A stretch of DNA of 64,000 nt from Erwinia sp. (GCA_964016415.1 OZ024666.1:1221310-1285309); one strand, 5' to 3'. Positions 1-10,056 are shown, counted from the first letter of the stretch. Notes: generated from the sequence alone by a model not told the origin. A program made the numbers and translations.

Positions 1-1480
1 TGATGCTTCATTTTTGTTACGTCCAGCTCATCAGCGTCAGGTCGCCGCGATTCTGGACGATCCGGAAGCCAGTGAAAATGATAAATACGTGGCATTGCAA
101 TTTTTACGTAACTCGGGAATTGCTGCAAAAGGCATCTTGCCGACCTGTCAGGATACCGGAACGGCGATTATCGTTGGTAAAAAGGGTCAGCAGGTATGGA
201 CCGGAGGCGGTGATGAAGAAGCCTTATCCCGTGGTGTCTATAATACGTTTATCGAAGACAATCTGAGGTATTCGCAAAACGCCGCACTCGATATGTACAA
301 TGAAGTCAACACCGGGACTAACTTACCGGCGCAGATCGATCTCTACAGTGTTGATGGTGCGGATTACAAATTCCTCTGTATGGCAAAAGGCGGCGGTTCT
401 GCCAACAAGACCTACCTCTATCAGGAAACTAAAGCGCTGCTGGCACCCGGTAAGCTAAAAGAGTATCTGACAGAGAAAATGCGTTCTCTCGGTACGGCGG
501 CTTGCCCTCCTTACCATATCGCGTTCGTTATCGGTGGTACCTCGGCGGAAAGTACGCTGAAAACAGTTAAACTCGCTTCAACCCATTACTATGATGAGCT
601 GCCAACTGAAGGTAATGCTTTTGGCCAGGCTTTCAGAGACGTTGAGCTGGAGCAAGAGCTGATGATCGAAGCGCAAAATATCGGATTGGGCGCGCAGTTT
701 GGTGGTAAATATTTTGCCCATGATATTCGTGTTATTCGTTTACCGCGTCATGGCGCATCCTGCCCGCTGGGAATGGGAGTTTCATGCTCGGCTGACCGTA
801 ATATCAAGGCGAAAATTAATCGTGATGGTATATGGATTGAAAAACTGGAACACAACCCCGGTCAGTATATCCCCGCGGCTTTACGTCAGCAGGGTGAGGA
901 TGAAGTGGTTCATGTTGACCTCAACCGTCCGATGGATGCTATTCTGGGGCAGTTATCACAGTATCCGGTTTCAACACGTCTTTCACTGACCGGCACGATA
1001 ATCGTAGCCCGTGACATTGCGCATGCAAAATTGAAAGAGCGCATTGAACGGGGTGAAGGTTTACCACAATATATCAAAGATCATCCTGTCTATTATGCGG
1101 GACCGGCTAAAACACCAGAAGGTTATGCATCGGGTTCACTCGGCCCGACAACCGCGGGACGAATGGATTCCTATGTTGATCTGTTGCAGGCCAATGGCGG
1201 TAGTATGGTCATGCTGGCAAAAGGTAACCGTAGCCGTCAGGTCACGGATGCCTGCCATAAGCATGGTGGTTTTTACCTGGGTAGTATTGGTGGTCCGGCA
1301 GCTGTATTGGCACAGCAGAGCATAAAAAAACTGGAGTGTGTCGAATATCCAGAACTGGGTATGGAAGCTATCTGGAAAATTGAAGCTGAAAATTTTCCTG
1401 CCTTTATCCTGGTCGATGATAAAGGGCATGATTTCTTTGCTGAAATCAGTGAAAAACAGTGTGCGAAATGCATTAAGTAG
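1..1480 (+). CDS. fumA: Class I fumarate hydratase, 5'-truncated by window edge
   Basis: Iron-sulfur fumarase of the TCA cycle, interconverting fumarate and malate in the cytoplasm. The frame is open from the first bases, so the N-terminus (about 55-60 residues by comparison with the roughly 548-residue E. coli FumA) lies outside the window. About 490 residues are visible. Seen: PTCQDTG near visible residue 49 and [10 protein letters not shown] further on, both carrying cysteines expected for the 4Fe-4S cluster, then the conserved [19 protein letters not shown] stretch and a C-terminus ending CAKCIK. The sequence runs collinearly with FumA/FumB without gaps. FumA and FumB cannot be separated firmly without the N-terminus and promoter; FumA is the default. 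Confidence 0.93.
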   Translation, partial: DASFLLRPAHQRQVAAILDDPEASENDKYVALQFLRNSGIAAKGILPTCQDTGTAIIVGKKGQQVWTGGGDEEALSRGVYNTFIEDNLRYSQNAALDMYNEVNTGTNLPAQIDLYSVDGADYKFLCMAKGGGSANKTYLYQETKALLAPGKLKEYLTEKMRSLGTAACPPYHIAFVIGGTSAESTLKTVKLASTHYYDELPTEGNAFGQAFRDVELEQELMIEAQNIGLGAQFGGKYFAHDIRVIRLPRHGASCPLGMGVSCSADRNIKAKINRDGIWIEKLEHNPGQYIPAALRQQGEDEVVHVDLNRPMDAILGQLSQYPVSTRLSLTGTIIVARDIAHAKLKERIERGEGLPQYIKDHPVYYAGPAKTPEGYASGSLGPTTAGRMDSYVDLLQANGGSMVMLAKGNRSRQVTDACHKHGGFYLGSIGGPAAVLAQQSIKKLECVEYPELGMEAIWKIEAENFPAFILVDDKGHDFFAEISEKQCAKCIK

Positions 1481-1492
1481 TGCGCTGAGTGA

Positions 1493-1518
1493 CCCTGGCA
1501 TCATTATTGGTGCCAGGG
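1493..1518 (+). terminator. Hairpin after fumarase gene
   Basis: A perfect 8-bp stem (CCCTGGCA/TGCCAGGG) with a 10-base loop lies 12 bases after the fumarase stop codon. It is followed by an A-run rather than a T-run, so it may protect the mRNA 3' end rather than act as a classical intrinsic terminator. Confidence 0.4.
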
Positions 1519-1654
1519 AAAAAGTATCTGTTTCCTGTTATTGCTGATCACTGCTACACTGGCGACGTTTTCATCAGTTTCCGGGTGAGGAATTCAGCCA
1601 CGTTATCAAGCGGCTGACCTGTTGTTTACATGTTGTTCGTGTGAAGGAGTGATA

Positions 1655-1957
1655 ATGTCGACAGAAAAAGAAATCTCTATCGATCAATTTACAGCAACTG
1701 AAAAGATTGCTATTCAGGAAAAAGTGGCACAATTAACTGCAAAACTTTCTCATCCTGCCAGTCAGAAAGAGGAGAAGCAAATTCTCCGTGATGCAAAAAA
1801 AACAGTGATGAAGGCACGTCTCGCCAATGAAGCCTTAAAGGCATCGCAAAAAAAAGTTCGACGAAAACCAGCAGCCAGTAAAGCCATTGACAATACTGAT
1901 TTTAGCTGGAGCGCCTCACGAACATCGCCCCCCAGAGCCAGAAAAACAGCGGAATAA
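1655..1957 (+). CDS. Small basic hypothetical protein, 100 aa
   Basis: I do not recognise a family. The chosen ATG follows a good ribosome site (GAAGGAG, about 7 bases upstream); an upstream in-frame extension has none. The protein is soluble with no signal peptide or membrane segment. Residues 1-70 are rich in Lys, Glu, Gln and Ala with heptad-like spacing and should be helical. The last 35 residues are basic (KKVRRKP, then RTSPPRARKT) and look disordered. Such a helical body with a basic tail could bind nucleic acid, but that is only inference. It lies between the fumarase gene and the oppositely oriented rsmF, ending 14 bases before the rsmF stop codon. Confidence 0.6.
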   Translation: MSTEKEISIDQFTATEKIAIQEKVAQLTAKLSHPASQKEEKQILRDAKKTVMKARLANEALKASQKKVRRKPAASKAIDNTDFSWSASRTSPPRARKTAE

Positions 1958-1971
1958 TCCCTGCTATTTCA

Positions 1972-3423
1972 TTACTGCACCGGATACGTCAGCGGAGAGA
2001 AGAGTTTACCATCGCGAACCAGCTCGCGTGGGTAACTGTTCTTAATTCTGTTGCCTACTTTTTTGGCAATTCCCAGCGGTTGATTTTGATAGGTTAACAA
2101 CAGCTCGTCAGCTGGCAATGTGCGATCCGGGTGGATATCCTGGCCATGATACCAGCACAGCGCTTCCTCAGTTGTCAGCGCCAGTGTTGGTGTGCTGCTG
2201 AGCTTTGCAAAAGCAATTACTGCCTCATGTTGCCAGCGATAACCCTTAGGAAAACGTTCGGCAAGTTTTACTCCGATCCTCGAAAAACGTATTGCACCGA
2301 ACAGCGGCGTCAGCGCGGCAGGAAATAGCCATATTTCGTTATCCCGCTGCCAGAGTTGGTACTCCGTATCACTCCATTCAAGTCCTTTCTGCTGCGCCGC
2401 TTCAAAAACCGTACGCTGTTCAGCAGCGGAAAGTGGGGAAAAGGGGAATTTACCGACTTTATATTGTGGCGGTGAGAGCGGGGGGACTGAACTTTTTTTA
2501 CGTATCCTGGCAACAAAAAAACCTTCACTATCGAAGCGTTGTGGGTACACATGCAGGAAACCTTCCGGGGTAGCAACACGCTCAGCCCCCTCGAAGAGAT
2601 TTGCCAGCGACAGAATCTCTGTCTCTTCGGGATGCAGATCTAATAGCCAGCGGATCACTTCCTGATTTTCGGTCATGTTGAGGGTACAGGTCGAATATAC
2701 CAAGCTACCACCAGGACGTAATGCGTGAAATGCACTGAGCAGCAGCGCTTTCTGTGTCTCAGCTATCAGCTGATTGCTTTCTGGCGACCAGTTCTTTAGT
2801 GCCGCGCTGTCTTTGCGAATCACACCTTCCCCCGAACAGGGGGCATCAAGCAAAATAGCATCAAACTGTTCAGGCAATGCCGGACCAAAAACCCGGCCAT
2901 CGAAATGGGTGATTGCTGTATTACTGATACCACAGCGGCTTAGATTGGCATGTAGCACTTTAACGCGGCTGGCGGCGTATTCATTGGCCACCATGCCACC
3001 CTGATTTTTCATCGATGCGGCGATCTGCGTTGTCTTGGAACCCGGGGCTGCAGCCATATCCAGCACTCGGTGTGGAGCCGGAATAGCGGTAAACAGCGCT
3101 GTCACGGGAAGCATGGAACTTGCCTCCTGGATATAGAACAAACCTGCAAGGTGTTCTGAAGTGCTGCCCAGAGGCAGATCTTCATCTTCTCTGATTATCC
3201 AAAATCCCTCTTCACACCAGGGAATAGGTGACAATTGCCATTGAAAAGGCGCAATAAGGTCCAGAAAATCACTGACGTTGATCTTTAGTGTATTAATGCG
3301 AATGCTGCGTCTCAACGGTTGCTGACTGATAGCAATAAACTGCTGTAAATCTTCTTCATCAGGGAGCAGTGATTGCATCTGTTGAAGAAAAGCGATGGGA
3401 AAAGAAGAGAGGGAAGATGACAC
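1972..3423 (-). CDS. rsmF: 16S rRNA m5C1407 methyltransferase RsmF
   Basis: RsmF (YebU) methylates C1407 of 16S rRNA in the assembled 30S subunit using S-adenosylmethionine. The 483-residue length matches the family (479 in E. coli). Visible motifs: the SAM-binding loop AAAPGSK at residues 124-130, DAPCSGEG with Cys196, and YSTCTL with Cys246. Paired cysteines of this kind are the release and nucleophile residues of RNA m5C methyltransferases. The C-terminal third carries the PUA-like region and ends in the conserved [14 protein letters not shown] block. It diverges from msrC across about 280 bases that hold both promoters. Confidence 0.96.
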   Translation of the reverse strand: MSSSLSSFPIAFLQQMQSLLPDEEDLQQFIAISQQPLRRSIRINTLKINVSDFLDLIAPFQWQLSPIPWCEEGFWIIREDEDLPLGSTSEHLAGLFYIQEASSMLPVTALFTAIPAPHRVLDMAAAPGSKTTQIAASMKNQGGMVANEYAASRVKVLHANLSRCGISNTAITHFDGRVFGPALPEQFDAILLDAPCSGEGVIRKDSAALKNWSPESNQLIAETQKALLLSAFHALRPGGSLVYSTCTLNMTENQEVIRWLLDLHPEETEILSLANLFEGAERVATPEGFLHVYPQRFDSEGFFVARIRKKSSVPPLSPPQYKVGKFPFSPLSAAEQRTVFEAAQQKGLEWSDTEYQLWQRDNEIWLFPAALTPLFGAIRFSRIGVKLAERFPKGYRWQHEAVIAFAKLSSTPTLALTTEEALCWYHGQDIHPDRTLPADELLLTYQNQPLGIAKKVGNRIKNSYPRELVRDGKLFSPLTYPVQ

Positions 3424-3701
3424 GCCGGTATTCCATTGCGATAAGCTGTTTACCGAAGTTTATCATAGATTCCGATTGGGTTGGCGGCGGAAATTGTGTG
3501 TCTGTAATCATTCAGTTTAGTGTCATTGCAAACCCGATAAGCCCTGATTATCATCAATGCTGCTCGTAATTGATGACAATAGAGGGATAACATGCCACGC
3601 TTAGGGGGATTTAACTGCAACGACTGGCGACTTTGATTAAGGCAATAAAAGTGACATTGTCACTTTTGGCCGCGGTGGTTGATTATATGATCGGAAGTGT
3701 G

Positions 3702-4202
3702 ATGAATAAAAAAGAGTTCTATAGTGATCTTCGAGGTGATTTACAGGCGCTGAATGCCGGCGAAACACAGTTCCTTCCTTTACTGTGTAACAGTGCTGCG
3801 TTGCTATATTCGCGGATGGAAGAGGTTAACTGGCTGGGCTTTTACTTGCCAACTGAACCTGACAGCCTGGTGCTTGGGCCTTTTCAGGGGAATGTCGCTT
3901 GTGTTCGAATCCCTTTCGGCAAAGGCGTCTGTGGTAGCTCATTTCACACGCAACGCATTCAGCGAGTGGGGGATGTACATGCATTCCCGGGGCACATTGC
4001 CTGTGATGCCACCACTAATGCCGAGATTGTCCTGCCGCTCAGTGTCAATGGTGTAATGGCTGGGGTGCTCGATATTGATAGCAGAGTCCTGCATCGTTTT
4101 GATGAAGAAGATGAAGTTGGATTGAAAGAGATTGTCGCGACGCTTTGTGGGCAGCTTGCTGCGACCGAAATAGAAAAATTTATTGTCAGTAAACATGGCT
4201 AA
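3702..4202 (+). CDS. msrC: Free methionine-(R)-sulfoxide reductase MsrC
   Basis: A single GAF-domain enzyme (YebR) that reduces free methionine-R-sulfoxide, repairing oxidative damage. The ATG at 3702 (MNKKEF) was chosen because it matches the family start and follows GGAAG; an in-frame extension of 23 residues upstream is unlikely to be translated. The protein is 166 residues. Cysteines 67, 77 and 101 have spacing 10 and 24, the same as the three functional cysteines (84, 94, 118) described for the E. coli enzyme. It is followed by proQ on the same strand after about 95 bases. Confidence 0.94.
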   Translation: MNKKEFYSDLRGDLQALNAGETQFLPLLCNSAALLYSRMEEVNWLGFYLPTEPDSLVLGPFQGNVACVRIPFGKGVCGSSFHTQRIQRVGDVHAFPGHIACDATTNAEIVLPLSVNGVMAGVLDIDSRVLHRFDEEDEVGLKEIVATLCGQLAATEIEKFIVSKHG

Positions 4203-4296
4203 AATGGTTGATGGCGTAGCAATTACCGTCCGGGTCATTATAATGTGCGCTGTTCATGCCGTGCTGACAGGCAAACCGTAGTAATCAGGAAATTTC

Positions 4297-4962
4297 ATGG
4301 AAAATCAACCTAAGTTGAATAACAGTAGAGAAGTTATCGCTTTTCTTGCAGAGCGTTTCCCGCTCTGTTTTAGTGGTAAAGGTGAAGCACGTCCGTTAAA
4401 AGTCGGTATTTTTCAGGATTTGGTAGCGCGAGTTCAGGGTGAAATGGGGTTAAGTAAGACCCAGCTTCGCTCAGCACTGCGTCTCTATACCTCGAGCTGG
4501 CGTTATCTGTATGGTATTAAGTCGGGTAGCGTTCGAGTAGATCTTGATGGTAATCCCTGTGGCGAATTAGACGAGCAGCATATCGAACATGCTCGTAAAC
4601 AGTTAGAAGAGGCTAAAGCGCGTGTGCAATCACAGCGTGAACAGCAGCGTGCAAAAAAACGCGGAAATGGCGAAGATGCTGCCCGTCCTGCGAGGAAAGT
4701 GACAGGGAAGACGTCGGACGAACAGCGTCAACGACCACACACCAGCAGTCGTGTAGCGAAACCCCGGAAGGAGAAGCCATCTCAACCCCCGGCAAAAACA
4801 GTCACTGACACTCAGGCATTGACGATTGGCCAGAGTATCAATGTAAAGGCTGGTCAGAGTGCCATGGCAGCGACGATACTGGAAATCACCAAAGAAGGTG
4901 TCAGGGTGCAACTGGCTTCCGGTTTGTCGATGATTGTACGCGCAGAACATTTACAGTTCTGA
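4297..4962 (+). CDS. proQ: RNA chaperone ProQ
   Basis: A global RNA-binding protein that stabilises many small RNAs and mRNA 3' ends. At 221 residues it is slightly shorter than E. coli ProQ (232). The FinO-type domain fills residues 1-120 ([21 protein letters not shown], then the Tyr/Arg-rich stretch [13 protein letters not shown]). A charged, Ala/Lys/Arg-rich linker follows (about 105-165), then a C-terminal Tudor-like domain (about 170-221, [19 protein letters not shown]). It sits 18 bases upstream of prc on the same strand, the usual proQ-prc arrangement, and the two are probably co-transcribed. Confidence 0.96.
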   Translation: MENQPKLNNSREVIAFLAERFPLCFSGKGEARPLKVGIFQDLVARVQGEMGLSKTQLRSALRLYTSSWRYLYGIKSGSVRVDLDGNPCGELDEQHIEHARKQLEEAKARVQSQREQQRAKKRGNGEDAARPARKVTGKTSDEQRQRPHTSSRVAKPRKEKPSQPPAKTVTDTQALTIGQSINVKAGQSAMAATILEITKEGVRVQLASGLSMIVRAEHLQF

Positions 4963-4980
4963 TACGGAGTCTACTCAGGC

Positions 4981-7029
4981 ATGAACACTTTTATCAGAAA
5001 CACTCTTCTGGCAGCAAGTCTCCTGATGGCCGGCCATGTTTTCGCCTCAGAAAACATTACACGAGCCGATCAGATCCCTCAGCTCAGTCAGGAGCCGCAG
5101 CACGCGATTGTCAGTGAGCGTGTTACGTCCCGCTTTACCCGGTCTCATTACCGCAAATTTGATTTCGACAGCCAGTTTTCTGCAAAAATTTTTGACCGTT
5201 ACCTTAACCTGCTTGATTACAGCCACAATGTCTTACTGGTTAGTGATATTGATAAATTTGCCAGTAAAAAGGGAACGCTGAACCAGGAATTGAGCTCAGG
5301 CCAACTTAATGTGTTTTATGACTTGTTCAATCTTGCACAAAAAAGGCGTTTTGAGCGCTTTCAGTACGCATTAACCGTGCTGGAACAGCCGATGAACTTC
5401 TCCGGCAAGGAAACTAGAGATCTTGACCGGCGCAAAGCCCCCTGGCCAAAGAGTGTGCAGGAGCTAAATACGCTGTGGGATGCCAAGGTCCGTTATGATG
5501 AACTTAATCTGAAACTGACAGGCAAAAACGATCAGGAAATTCGTGAGATACTGAAAAAACGTTATCAGTTTGCTATTCGCCGTCTGACTCAAAGCAACAG
5601 CGAAGATGTTTTTCAGTTAGCCATGACGGCATTTGCTCATGAAATAGATCCACATACCAATTATCTCTCCCCAAGAAATACCGAACAGTTTAATACCGAA
5701 ATGAGCTTGTCGCTTGAAGGTATTGGTGCTGTTTTGCAAATGGACGATGATTATACTGTTATCAACTCCATGGTTGCGGGAGGGCCTGCCGCAAAAAGCA
5801 AAACATTGGTTGTCGGCGATCGTATCGTTGGTGTTGGTCAGCCAGGCAAGCCGGTTGTCGATATCATCGGCTGGCGGTTGGACGACGTTGTGGCTCAGAT
5901 AAAAGGTCCAAAAGGGAGTAAAGTGCGTCTTGAGATCCTGCCGGCAGGTAAAGGAACCAAAACGCGCATAGTGACACTGACACGTGAAAAAATTCGTCTT
6001 GAAGATCGCGCAGTCAAAATGAGTGTGCAACAAGTTGGGAAAGACAAGGTCGGGATACTCAACATTCCGGGCTTCTATGTCGGTCTGACTGATGATGTCA
6101 AAATCCAGCTGCAAAAACTGCAAAAACTGCAAAAACTGCAAAAACTGCAAAAGCAACAGGTTAACAGTATCATCATCGACTTACGTTCTAATGGCGGCGG
6201 GGCTCTCACCGAAGCTGTTTCGTTATCGGGGCTGTTTATTCCAAGTGGGCCTGTGGTACAGGTGCGCGATAATAATGGAAAAATTCGGCAGGACAGCGAT
6301 AGTGATGGCGTAGTCTATTATAAAGGCCCGCTGGTAGTTTTGGTTGATCGCTTCAGTGCCTCGGCCTCTGAGATATTTGCTGCTGCGATGCAGGATTATG
6401 GACGGGCATTAATTGTCGGTGAACCAACGTTTGGTAAAGGGACGGTACAACAATACCGTTCGCTGAGTCGTATTTATGATCAGATGTTGCGTCCGGACTG
6501 GCCAGCATTGGGGTCGCTGCAGTACACCATACAAAAATTTTACCGTATCAACGGGGGCAGCACTCAACGTGAAGGCGTAACGCCAGATATTTTGATGCCT
6601 ACAGGTATTGAGGCTGTTGAAACAGGTGAAAAGTATGAGGATAACGCCCTTCCCTGGGACAGCATCAATGCGGCAAGCTATAAAGCCACAGGTGATGTGA
6701 AGTCAATGCTTCCTGCGTTGCAAAAAGATCACGACACTCGCATTGCTAATGATCGTGAATTCCAATACATCATTACTGATATGGCGCGCTTTAATGCCGC
6801 TAAAGATAAACGTTTCACTATTTCTCTCAATCTTGCTGAACGTGAAAAAGAGAATCATGAAGATGATACGTTACGCTTACAGCGTATTAATGCCCGACTG
6901 CAGGAAGAAGGTAAGAAGCCACTGGCCAAACTTGATGACTTGCCTAAAGACTATAAGGATCCAGACCCTTATCTCGATGAGACAGTGAAAATTGCTGATG
7001 ATCTGGCAAAGTTATCAACTGGCGAATAA
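4981..7029 (+). CDS. prc: Tail-specific periplasmic protease Prc (Tsp)
   Basis: A periplasmic C-terminal processing protease that degrades tagged or misfolded envelope proteins and controls peptidoglycan hydrolase levels. Residues 1-22 form a signal peptide ending HVFA. An N-terminal helical region is followed by a PDZ domain (about 240-330) and the protease core. The Ser/Lys dyad is present: Ser461 in FSASASEIF and Lys486 in TFGKGTVQ. Relative to E. coli Ser452/Lys477 both are shifted by exactly nine residues, which is explained by three extra Leu-Gln-Lys units at residues 377-391, just before the IIIDLRSNGGG strand. Otherwise complete, so probably active. Confidence 0.96.
   Translation: MNTFIRNTLLAASLLMAGHVFASENITRADQIPQLSQEPQHAIVSERVTSRFTRSHYRKFDFDSQFSAKIFDRYLNLLDYSHNVLLVSDIDKFASKKGTLNQELSSGQLNVFYDLFNLAQKRRFERFQYALTVLEQPMNFSGKETRDLDRRKAPWPKSVQELNTLWDAKVRYDELNLKLTGKNDQEIREILKKRYQFAIRRLTQSNSEDVFQLAMTAFAHEIDPHTNYLSPRNTEQFNTEMSLSLEGIGAVLQMDDDYTVINSMVAGGPAAKSKTLVVGDRIVGVGQPGKPVVDIIGWRLDDVVAQIKGPKGSKVRLEILPAGKGTKTRIVTLTREKIRLEDRAVKMSVQQVGKDKVGILNIPGFYVGLTDDVKIQLQKLQKLQKLQKLQKQQVNSIIIDLRSNGGGALTEAVSLSGLFIPSGPVVQVRDNNGKIRQDSDSDGVVYYKGPLVVLVDRFSASASEIFAAAMQDYGRALIVGEPTFGKGTVQQYRSLSRIYDQMLRPDWPALGSLQYTIQKFYRINGGSTQREGVTPDILMPTGIEAVETGEKYEDNALPWDSINAASYKATGDVKSMLPALQKDHDTRIANDREFQYIITDMARFNAAKDKRFTISLNLAEREKENHEDDTLRLQRINARLQEEGKKPLAKLDDLPKDYKDPDPYLDETVKIADDLAKLSTGE
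6109..6153 (+). repeat. Five 9-bp tandem repeats within prc
   Basis: The unit CTGCAAAAA occurs four times in a row, followed by one copy ending in G, and encodes five Leu-Gln-Lys triplets. E. coli Prc has about two corresponding units here (QLQKLEKQ). Because the unit is a multiple of three, copy changes keep the reading frame but change the length of a helix that enters the protease core. Confidence 0.95.
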
Positions 7030-7256
7030 CAGCTGACAACACCCTCTGATGTGCATTTCGTTAAGGCGCGTTGATCCGTACTCACGGGTTAGCGCGTTTG
7101 CTCCTCAAAGCATCTTACTTTGATCCTGAGATGTTTTTCTGCAGAACAATACTCTGTCTCACTATATGGTGGTTGCTGTTTAGGCGGTGAGGCCAGACTT
7201 GAGGGTTCTGGTAAGTGTAAAGTTATGTTTTGTTTGATCGTTAAAGGTTAAGAGTG

Positions 7257-7285
7257 CTTGAAATGTTACGTTAAGACCCTACGAT
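7257..7285 (+). promoter_or_regulatory. Candidate sigma32 heat-shock promoter for htpX
   Basis: CTTGAAA at 7257-7263 matches the sigma32 -35 element exactly. After a 13-base spacer, CCCTACGAT at 7277-7285 resembles the -10 element (CCCCATnT type). It lies about 50 bases upstream of htpX, a known heat-shock gene in E. coli. The rest of the 307-base gap after prc (7030-7336) shows no gene. Confidence 0.65.
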
Positions 7286-7336
7286 ATGAGTATGTTCAGA
7301 CTGTAACCTATTATTAACCTGGGAATCTTAAACGTT

Positions 7337-8218
7337 ATGATGCGTATCGCTCTTTTTCTACTTACAAACCTGGGTGTCATGCTGGTCTTTGGGATCATTC
7401 TCAGTCTAACTGGCATTCAATCCAGTAGTATTCAGGGTCTGCTTATCATGGCTGCTCTGTTTGGCTTCGGTGGTTCGTTTGTCTCATTGTTGATGTCTAA
7501 ATGGATGGCGCTCCGTTCTGTTGGCGGAGAGGTAATCGAACAACCTCGCAATGATACTGAGCGTTGGTTATTGCAGACCATTGCCCAGCAGGCGCAACAG
7601 GCAGGGATCGCAATGCCGCAGGTCGCTATTTATCATGCGCCTGACATCAATGCTTTTGCTACCGGTGCCCGTCGTGATGCATCTCTGGTCGCTGTGTCTA
7701 CGGGACTGCTGCAAAATATGAGCAGGGATGAAGCAGAAGCAGTACTGGCTCATGAAGTCAGTCATATTGCTAATGGCGATATGGTGACGATGACCCTGAT
7801 TCAGGGGGTTGTGAACACCTTTGTAATCTTCATATCACGTATTATCGCTCAGATAGCTTCTGGTTTTCTTTCAGGCGATCGTCAAGAAGGTGAGAGCAGC
7901 AATGGCAATCCCATGGTCTATTTTGCGGTTTCTATGGGACTGGAGCTGGTTTTTGGCATCCTCGCCAGCATTATCACCATGTGGTTTTCACGTCATCGTG
8001 AATTCCATGCTGATGCCGGCTCCGCGAAATTGGTGGGTCGCGATAAGATGATTGCAGCGTTGCAGCGTCTTAAAACCAGCTATGAACCTCAGGAAGCAGG
8101 CTCTATGATGGCTTTTTGCATCAATGGGAAGTCGAAATCACTCAGTGAGCTGTTTATGTCTCATCCACCATTAGATAAGCGCATTGAAGCACTGCGCAGT
8201 GGACAATATCTTAATTAA
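7337..8218 (+). CDS. htpX: Membrane zinc protease HtpX
   Basis: A heat-shock-inducible inner-membrane metalloprotease of family M48 that works with FtsH on damaged membrane proteins. At 293 residues it has the same length as E. coli HtpX. Two N-terminal membrane segments (about residues 4-24 and 34-54) are followed by the zinc motif HEVSH at about 139-143, two more hydrophobic segments (about 155-178 and 193-213), and the third ligand region around [11 protein letters not shown]. The C-terminus has the conserved [15 protein letters not shown] block. Transcription is probably heat-induced from the upstream sigma32-type site. Confidence 0.97.
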   Translation: MMRIALFLLTNLGVMLVFGIILSLTGIQSSSIQGLLIMAALFGFGGSFVSLLMSKWMALRSVGGEVIEQPRNDTERWLLQTIAQQAQQAGIAMPQVAIYHAPDINAFATGARRDASLVAVSTGLLQNMSRDEAEAVLAHEVSHIANGDMVTMTLIQGVVNTFVIFISRIIAQIASGFLSGDRQEGESSNGNPMVYFAVSMGLELVFGILASIITMWFSRHREFHADAGSAKLVGRDKMIAALQRLKTSYEPQEAGSMMAFCINGKSKSLSELFMSHPPLDKRIEALRSGQYLN

Positions 8219-8237
8219 GAATATTTTTCATCACTTT

Positions 8238-8253
8238 GCCGGCGAAAGCCGGC
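8238..8253. terminator. Hairpin between convergent htpX and EAL gene
   Basis: A perfect GCCGGC stem with a stable GAAA tetraloop lies 19 bases after htpX and faces the oppositely oriented EAL gene. The downstream sequence is only moderately T-rich, so termination may be partial. Confidence 0.55.
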
Positions 8254-8278
8254 TCGTTGTTTCTCCCGCCTGACAAGT

Positions 8279-9046
8279 TCAGATCAAACTCAGATCAACT
8301 TCCGGTAATGATTCAAAACCGGGATGTGCGAAATAGTAACCCTGCACATAATCGATATCGAGAGTCTTCAGAAAATCATATTCTTCTTTTGTTTCAACAC
8401 CCTCGGCTAGAATTTCAATGTTTAATGCCCTAAGCATATCGACGGTATGCTTCACGATAATCTGGCGATTTCGGTCCTTGTGAATGTGGCGAATCAGTGC
8501 CATATCGAGTTTGACCAGATCTGTCTGAAAATCGGCCAGCAGATTCAGCCCCGAATAACCGGCACCAAAATCGTCAATCGCAGTACGTAAATTGAGTTTG
8601 GTATAACATTCAATGATGGACATGAGCTGTTTGCTGTCAGTGGCTTGCTCGTTTTCAGTGAACTCGAACATAATATTTTCTACAGGAAATTGATAGCGGC
8701 GAGCGGCTTCCAGCGTGGTCTGGATACAACGTTCAGGGCGGTAGATAGCATTAGGTAAAAAATTGATACTCAGCACACCAGATAGTCCGAGTTGTGAAGC
8801 CAGTGAGATGGCTTTGACCCGGCAGTGCTGGTCGAAATGGTACCGTTGCTTGTCAGTGACTTTTGACAACACACTGAATGCGGATTCATTGTTACATCCA
8901 CGGACCAGTGCTTCATAACCAAAAATTTGTTTGCGTTTGCAATCTATGATTGGCTGAAACGCCATAGTGAAATCTATCCCTGACGAATGATGCTCGGTAC
9001 AGTTGAGGCAGCGAACGGGTACTAAACCTACGGATGGAGGGGTCAT
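8279..9046 (-). CDS. Stand-alone EAL-domain protein (c-di-GMP phosphodiesterase)
   Basis: A cytoplasmic single-domain EAL protein of about 255 residues, predicted to hydrolyse cyclic di-GMP. The ATG at 9046 follows AGGAA; a TTG three codons upstream is an alternative. The catalytic signature looks complete: YEALVRG, SINFLPNA, FEFTENE, IDDFGAGYSGL, VKLDMAL, LAEGVET and VQGYYF. There is no membrane segment or partner sensor domain; the N-terminus holds a short CxxC-type stretch (RCLNCTEHH). The arrangement resembles short EAL proteins such as the output half of BluF-type regulators. It is not found between htpX and cspC in E. coli, so it may be a lineage-specific insertion. The signal input is unknown. 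Confidence 0.85.
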   Translation of the reverse strand: MTPPSVGLVPVRCLNCTEHHSSGIDFTMAFQPIIDCKRKQIFGYEALVRGCNNESAFSVLSKVTDKQRYHFDQHCRVKAISLASQLGLSGVLSINFLPNAIYRPERCIQTTLEAARRYQFPVENIMFEFTENEQATDSKQLMSIIECYTKLNLRTAIDDFGAGYSGLNLLADFQTDLVKLDMALIRHIHKDRNRQIIVKHTVDMLRALNIEILAEGVETKEEYDFLKTLDIDYVQGYYFAHPGFESLPEVDLSLI

Positions 9047-9900
9047 TAGTGCCAATTTCCTGAATAAAAGGGAAGTACAAGCATCACTCCTGATGGATGG
9101 TGCAATGCTTCAGTCGCGAATCAATCATATACTCCATCGGCACAGGAGAAGGGAGATTTAGCCGTTGAGAGAATGTTTTTAACAGCTTATAGCATTGATT
9201 ATGTCGAATATTGCTCGTGTCGCTCGCGATGCTATCCTCACTGAATAGTCTGATTGAATTAACAGTTTAAGAGAAACCCTCGGAGAAAATAGTAGCAGAT
9301 GATGGTAAGGACTATCGGCTGGCCGCGGTAATAAAAAGGTAATATTCGTCGTTGTTGATTGTAATAGCAATCAGGGGAGAAATAAATAATATCATTTTTC
9401 GATATCAGTTATGTCATTAATTTTATGTCGAAAAATAAGTATTGATTGCAACAGACGAAGAAATTCTTTTTTTCACAAGAGAAATATCTCTTCTGGTGGG
9501 CCCGGTGGCATTAGCTGCCTCAGAGTGCTTCCAGTGTGCAGATCTCGCAATTGCTGCTTAGACCGTGTGCTCAGCCAGCATTACAGTTAATTTATTTCAC
9601 AGCAGTGATGTCCTGGGCTATTGGCAGTAGTGGGCTGGATCAATTGACTGAGGAATATAACTATTTCATATGTGCCAAATAACGAATCACAAAATATAAC
9701 TGCAGGGCATAATTTGATATTTTTTGCTCTATAGTCACCATTTTAGTCATACTCTTTAACAATATATCCTGAAGCCGTCTCGTGATTTGGCAAATTCGTT
9801 TTAATTGTGCGCAATAAAACCTGCTCTTTTAAAAATGGCTTGCCATTAATAAACGAATATGTGATAACCCATAAGGGTAAAACGAGGTACAGTTCTGTTT
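9047..9900. other. Long non-coding interval upstream of yobF-cspC
   Basis: No supportable gene was found in these roughly 850 bases. In E. coli this neighbourhood holds small genes (mgrB, yebO), but neither is recognisable. An AAGAGA/TCTCTT inverted repeat at 9477-9492 is the only clear local structure. The AT-rich right half probably carries the yobF-cspC promoter and leader. Confidence 0.5.
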
Positions 9901-10035
9901 ATGTGTGGCATGTACAGTAAAGAAGATTCGGATAAAGATGTTGTCGTTGTATACCACTTTTTCGTCGATCCTTGTTTGATGCCTCATGCAGTAATGTCTC
10001 TGGTTTTTCAGTGTGTCAGCCTCAGGGCGTATTAA
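9901..10035 (+). CDS. yobF: Small protein YobF (DUF2527-type)
   Basis: A 44-residue reading frame beginning MCGMYSKEDSDKDV directly upstream of cspC. E. coli YobF starts MCGIFSKEVLSKHVDV, has 47 residues and occupies the same place, so this is very likely its orthologue although the C-terminal half has diverged. YobF is a small stress-associated protein of unknown mechanism, translated from the cspC transcript. A GAGG stretch lies about 12 bases upstream of the ATG. It ends 21 bases before the cspC start, supporting a shared mRNA. Confidence 0.8.
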   Translation: MCGMYSKEDSDKDVVVVYHFFVDPCLMPHAVMSLVFQCVSLRAY

Positions 10036-10056
10036 AAATAGTAAGGAATTTGCAAA

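Noticed and set aside
5617-6156. 179-codon minus-strand frame inside prc
   Set aside because: It is antisense to a well-conserved protease gene, has a Leu/Gln-repeat artefact from the 9-bp repeat and no ribosome site.
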